Below are positions 61,471 through 64,000 of a stretch of DNA of 64,000 bases, in pieces. The notes below the pieces were generated by a model. The model saw only the letters and a list, made by a program, of their open reading frames with translations, searched no databases and had not been told where the DNA came from. The stretch is from Halobellus sp. LT62 (lineage in GTDB: Archaea; Halobacteriota; Halobacteria; Halobacteriales; Haloferacaceae). How positions within the stretch are numbered: the stretch's first letter is position 1; each line of letters begins with the position of its first letter. A program made the position numbers and the translations under genes. Where the stretch lies: NCBI RefSeq assembly GCF_037031285.1, contig NZ_JAYEZO010000002.1:1209938-1273937 (forward strand). The letters are read 5' to 3'.

Positions 61471-62247
61471 TCACGACCAAGCGTCCGCTCGGTCTCGAAC
61501 GTCCTCGAACGCGTGTTCGGCCCACGAGACGAACTCGTCGCTCGTCCCGTCAGCGCTCGCGACGAGGTTTCCGTGCTCGTCGTACGCGCCGAGGTACGCG
61601 TGGCCGTCGACGAGCATCAGGCCGGATTCGAGCGGTTCCCCGGAGACGTAGAGGGTGAATCCGTCCAGTTCGCTCGCCCGTTCGAGCGCTTCGGGGTACT
61701 CCTCGGCCGACGTACTCAACACGTCGCTATCGACGATCAGCTGAACGACCGTGTCGTCGCCGATGACCCGCCCCGCGGCCTGATTGAACACGCGGCTCAC
61801 GATCGGCGTGATCCCGTAAAACTCGCCGACTGGCTCCTCGCCGACGACCGAGACAAACCGATCCAGCGGGGCGTGCGGGTTCTCCGCGGTCGCCTCCGTG
61901 TACGTCGCCTCAGCGAGCGTGTCGCAGTCGATTTTACCGGTCGTCGTCCCCAAGTTACGCAGAAGCGTCCGGAACCGATTCGAGACGACCATACACTCCT
62001 CGAACCGATCGTAGCTGTTCGCCACGAACTCGCCCGCCCGCGTGAGACGGTATCCTTCCTCAGTGGACACCTTCTTCGCCCACCCTCGCTCGACGAACGC
62101 CCCGACGGCCCGCTGTGCGGTTTCACGGGCGCACCCGCACTGGTCAGCCAGTTCACTCGGTCTGCTGGCTGTCGTCCGCAACGCTCGAAGGACGTCGATT
62201 CGGGTCTCCGATCCGGCCAAAAACGCGATGTCGTCCCGCGCGTTCAT
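61471..62247 (-). CDS. FilR1-type helix-turn-helix regulator
   Basis: A 258-aa protein. The N-terminal winged helix (DVLRALRTTASRPSELADQCGCARETAQRAVGAFVERGW) is followed by a ligand-like FilR1 domain (VQLIVDSDVLS and FTLYVSGEPLESGLMLVDGHAYLGAYDEHGNLVASADG). Common as local regulators in haloarchaea and methanogens. It lies between the catabolic-looking module and tbp, and may control one of them. Confidence 0.85.
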   Translation of the reverse strand: MNARDDIAFLAGSETRIDVLRALRTTASRPSELADQCGCARETAQRAVGAFVERGWAKKVSTEEGYRLTRAGEFVANSYDRFEECMVVSNRFRTLLRNLGTTTGKIDCDTLAEATYTEATAENPHAPLDRFVSVVGEEPVGEFYGITPIVSRVFNQAAGRVIGDDTVVQLIVDSDVLSTSAEEYPEALERASELDGFTLYVSGEPLESGLMLVDGHAYLGAYDEHGNLVASADGTSDEFVSWAEHAFEDVRDRADAWS

Positions 62248-62300
62248 CCGTTCACACGTTCGCTTGGGTCGCTATTATCCTGTCGAACGAACTCCGATCC

Positions 62301-62861
62301 TTATCCCAGCAGGCCCAAGTCGTCGATCCGCTTGACGATCTCTTCGACCGCCGTCTTCGCATCGTCGGTCCGCTTGCCACCGGTGATGACGATCTTTCCG
62401 GAGCCGAACAGCAGAATGACGACTTCGGGCTCGTCCATCCGGTAGACGAGGCCGGGGAACTGTTCGGGCTCGTACTCGACGTCTTCGAGGCCCAGACCGA
62501 TCGCGAGGGCGTTCAGGTTCAGGTTGTGACCCAGATCCGCGCTCGAAACGATGTTCTGGACGGTGATTTCGGGGTCTTCGTCGACAGGAATACTCAGTCC
62601 GCGGAGTTTGTCGAAGATGATTCCCAGCGCCTCGTGGACGTCGTCGATGCTCTTTGCGCCCGTACAGACGATCTTCCCGGAACGGAAGATGAGCGCCGCC
62701 GCCTTCGGCTCCTGCGTCCGATAGACGAGTCCGGGGAAGTTGTCTGGGTTGAAGTCCGCACCGGGAAGGTCCTCGGCGAGTGCCTCGAGGTCGAGCTCTT
62801 GGCCGATGCCGGTCGATGCGACTACGTTCTGAATCTCGATTGAATCTGCGGGCGCACTCAT
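62301..62861 (-). CDS. tbp: TATA-binding protein
   Basis: A 186-aa TBP with the two imperfect direct repeats, each ending in FPGLVYR...IFxSGKIVxTG (EPKAAALIFRSGKIVCTGAKS and EPEVVILLFGSGKIVITGGKR). It binds promoter TATA boxes and recruits TFB. Complete. Confidence 0.97.
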   Translation of the reverse strand: MSAPADSIEIQNVVASTGIGQELDLEALAEDLPGADFNPDNFPGLVYRTQEPKAAALIFRSGKIVCTGAKSIDDVHEALGIIFDKLRGLSIPVDEDPEITVQNIVSSADLGHNLNLNALAIGLGLEDVEYEPEQFPGLVYRMDEPEVVILLFGSGKIVITGGKRTDDAKTAVEEIVKRIDDLGLLG

Positions 62862-63231
62862 ACTCTGTCGGACTATCTTCGCCCTCCCTTATAAAGCCCC
62901 GTTATAAATGAACGGTTCTCAGAGAGCGAACCCTCCCGGCGATCGCGATAGACGTCTCCGGTTCCCGTCGTCCCGTTTAGACGTTCGTGGGTGAGAAGCG
63001 GTCGCGTGAGAACGCACCCACTCCTCGGACGTTGGCGGCGATACGCCCGTCGTGAGTATCGTACGTCCGCAGAGACTTCTTACTGGACGGTGCGGCGAGA
63101 GACTCTGGGGCGACATCAGATTTCGAGTATACGGGGGTCGCCGGGTACGGTGCTCACAGTCAGTTGCCGCCGTTGTTGGTGGTCTCGTAGCCATCTCCGG
63201 CGGCCCGATCTCAGTGGAGTCGGTATCATCG

Positions 63232-63315
63232 TATAGTAGCGTTTGCAACTGATTTCTCATCCGGCCGCACGCTGTCGTGCGGTCGAGTGAGTGAAGACTT
63301 GCAAACGCTACTATA
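63232..63315. mobile_element. 84-bp MITE-like palindrome
   Basis: Perfect 17-bp terminal inverted repeats, TATAGTAGCGTTTGCAA at the left and its complement at 63299-63315, flank 50 bp that contain a further hairpin CCGCACGCTGTCGTGCGG. No ORF. The size and ends suit a non-autonomous element of an insertion sequence family. Confidence 0.6.
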
Positions 63316-63455
63316 GCTACGCATCACTTAGTGCTCTATCGCGCGCCCGCGGGGGAGAACCGTCAATTGATCGAACGTTCAGCTGCAAGCCGATAACACA
63401 CGTGTTGTTAGACGATCACACATATCTTCCACAATTTTTCGAAGATCGTTCGGGA

Positions 63456-63477
63456 TCAACGGCGTTAAGTACAACCC
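63456..63477 (+). promoter_or_regulatory. rRNA promoter P1
   Basis: TCAACGGCGTTAAGTACAAC carries the haloarchaeal rrn promoter wording (CGGNGTTAAGT-AAC). The TTAAGTA box would start transcription near 63490, some 320 nt before 16S. Confidence 0.65.
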
Positions 63478-63586
63478 TCCCATCAGACAGTAATGCGAAG
63501 AACACAACGCGACTGCGGGCGGTTGAACCCCGTCCGCGATCGTTCTCCGACTCCCGTGGCATCCGCCGCGGGGCGCGACGGATTCA

Positions 63587-63601
63587 ACGGGTTTATACCC
63601 G
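63587..63601 (+). promoter_or_regulatory. rRNA promoter P2
   Basis: GATTCAACGGGTTTATACCC at 63581-63600 has TTTATA preceded by the same CGACGG-type sequence as P1, and would start transcription near 63620. Multiple tandem promoters before 16S are usual in haloarchaea. Confidence 0.65.
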
Positions 63602-63787
63602 TACACCGTTTCGCTAAAGTCGGACACGGAATGAGGATTCCACCCCTGCGGTCCGCCGTACAGATGGGATCTGATGTTAGCCTTGGTGGTTCGGTGACAC
63701 CTGTCTGGTGTCCACTGAACCACTGAACGGACCACGCAATGATATTTGGTGATCTCCTCTCTTCACGGAGAGGAAATCCCGCCACAC

Positions 63788-63807
63788 CCCCCTCCCTTCG
63801 GGGAGGG
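63788..63807 (+). ncRNA. Precursor-rRNA leader hairpin
   Basis: CCCCCTCCCTTCGGGGAGGG is a stable stem-loop ending 5 nt before the 16S start; a second hairpin CTCCTCTCTTCACGGAGAG lies at about 63752-63770. These are likely part of the 16S processing stem, which pairs with sequence after 16S outside the window. Confidence 0.55.
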
Positions 63808-63811
63808 ACCC

Positions 63812-64000
63812 ATTCCGGTTGATCCTGCCGGAGGCCATTGCTATCGGAGTCCGATTTAGCCATGCTAGTCGCACGAGTTCACACTCGTGGCGAAAAGCTC
63901 AGTAACACGTGGCCAATCTACCCTACAGACGCGAATAACCTCGGGAAACTGAGGCTAATTCGTGATAGAACTCTCCTGTTTGAACACCGAGAGTGACAAA
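63812..64000 (+). rRNA. rrs: 16S ribosomal RNA, 5' end (partial)
   Basis: Begins ATTCCGGTTGATCCTGCCGG, the standard archaeal 16S start, followed by CCATTGCTATCGG, GATTTAGCCATGC, and AAAGCTCAGTAACACGTGG near 63890. It runs off the window at about position 189 of the molecule. Confidence 0.98.

Larger units (their letters stand above)
62862..63811. other. Gene-free rRNA promoter and leader region
   Basis: Between the tbp start and 16S rRNA. No coding ORF. Contains the tbp promoter (AT-rich at about 62880-62910), a MITE-like palindrome, two rRNA promoters and leader hairpins. The low-GC stretch 63340-63440 is upstream of the first promoter. Confidence 0.6.

Noticed and set aside
62919..63260. 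113-codon frame upstream of rRNA
   Set aside because: Lies in the rRNA/tbp intergenic region with no recognisable domain and no halophilic composition.
63291..63617. 108-codon frame across the rRNA promoters
   Set aside because: Covers the MITE end and both rrn promoters; composition not protein-like.
1..64000. CRISPR arrays
   Set aside because: The regular repeats found (10, 11, 21, 27 bp periods) are contiguous tandem repeats with no unique spacers, and no cas gene was seen.

Overview
This window comes from a haloarchaeon. The proteins are rich in aspartate and glutamate, third codon positions are GC-rich, and the information-processing genes are archaeal: TATA-binding protein, the aCPSF1 ribonuclease, SBDS, the DacZ-type c-di-AMP synthase, Orc1/Cdc6 and XPB/Rad25. 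The right edge enters a 16S rRNA gene whose 5' end is archaeal. Many genes overlap by 1-4 nt or have TATA boxes about 25-30 nt before the start codon, which fits leaderless transcription. I cannot name the genus from the sequence alone.

1-22 kb is mostly core genome: a PLP-dependent cysteine synthase-type enzyme, two thioredoxin-fold proteins, a PQQ-propeller lipoprotein, purD, an overlapping dacZ/mscS pair, proS, a VapBC-like pair, the ribonuclease aCPSF1 (preceded by a 27-bp tandem repeat that encodes a His-rich leader ORF), methylglyoxal synthase, endonuclease III, an archaeal coiled-coil protein, a Rieske fusion protein, a DUF373 membrane protein and an aldo/keto reductase.

22-34 kb is respiratory and central carbon metabolism: a geranylgeranyl reductase-like flavoprotein, 2-oxoacid:ferredoxin oxidoreductase (korAB-type), a small ferredoxin-NADP reductase-like protein, a tightly packed nosL-D-F-Y operon with no nosZ in the window, and acetyl-CoA synthetase.

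34-36 kb is a small, more AT-rich segment holding a deacetylase-fold protein and a DUF1428 protein. It is bracketed by inverted copies of a composite repeat (a perfect 42-bp block plus strong terminator hairpins). 36-45 kb returns to ordinary genes: GNAT, a protein with SPYQ repeats, GT4 glycosyltransferase, riboflavin-pathway reductase, thioredoxin, SBDS, FUN14, Lrp/AsnC, a reduced thioredoxin-reductase-like flavoprotein, a P5C-dehydrogenase-like enzyme, CutA and tRNA-Tyr.

45-52 kb is centred on a chromosomal replication origin at about 49.8-50.57 kb. Six copies of a 22-bp ORB-like element (core CACCGGAAACCCGGTG) lie upstream of an orc1/cdc6 gene, four in one orientation and two in the other. 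An AT-rich stretch and a separate set of pyrimidine-rich iterons lie between the outer ORBs. On the other side of the origin, diverging from orc1, is an operon of an XPB-type helicase and an Eco57I/TaqI-like N6-adenine methylase.

52-62 kb is a run of minus-strand genes that looks like a catabolic module: a GcvT-fold protein resembling LigM/DesA tetrahydrofolate-dependent aromatic O-demethylases, a complete ABC importer (ATPase, two permeases, lipoprotein binding protein), an FGGY glycerol-kinase-like enzyme overlapping an AAA+/winged-helix protein, and a FilR1-type regulator. It lies between the origin and the tbp gene, beyond which is the rRNA promoter region (with a small MITE-like palindrome) and the start of 16S rRNA.
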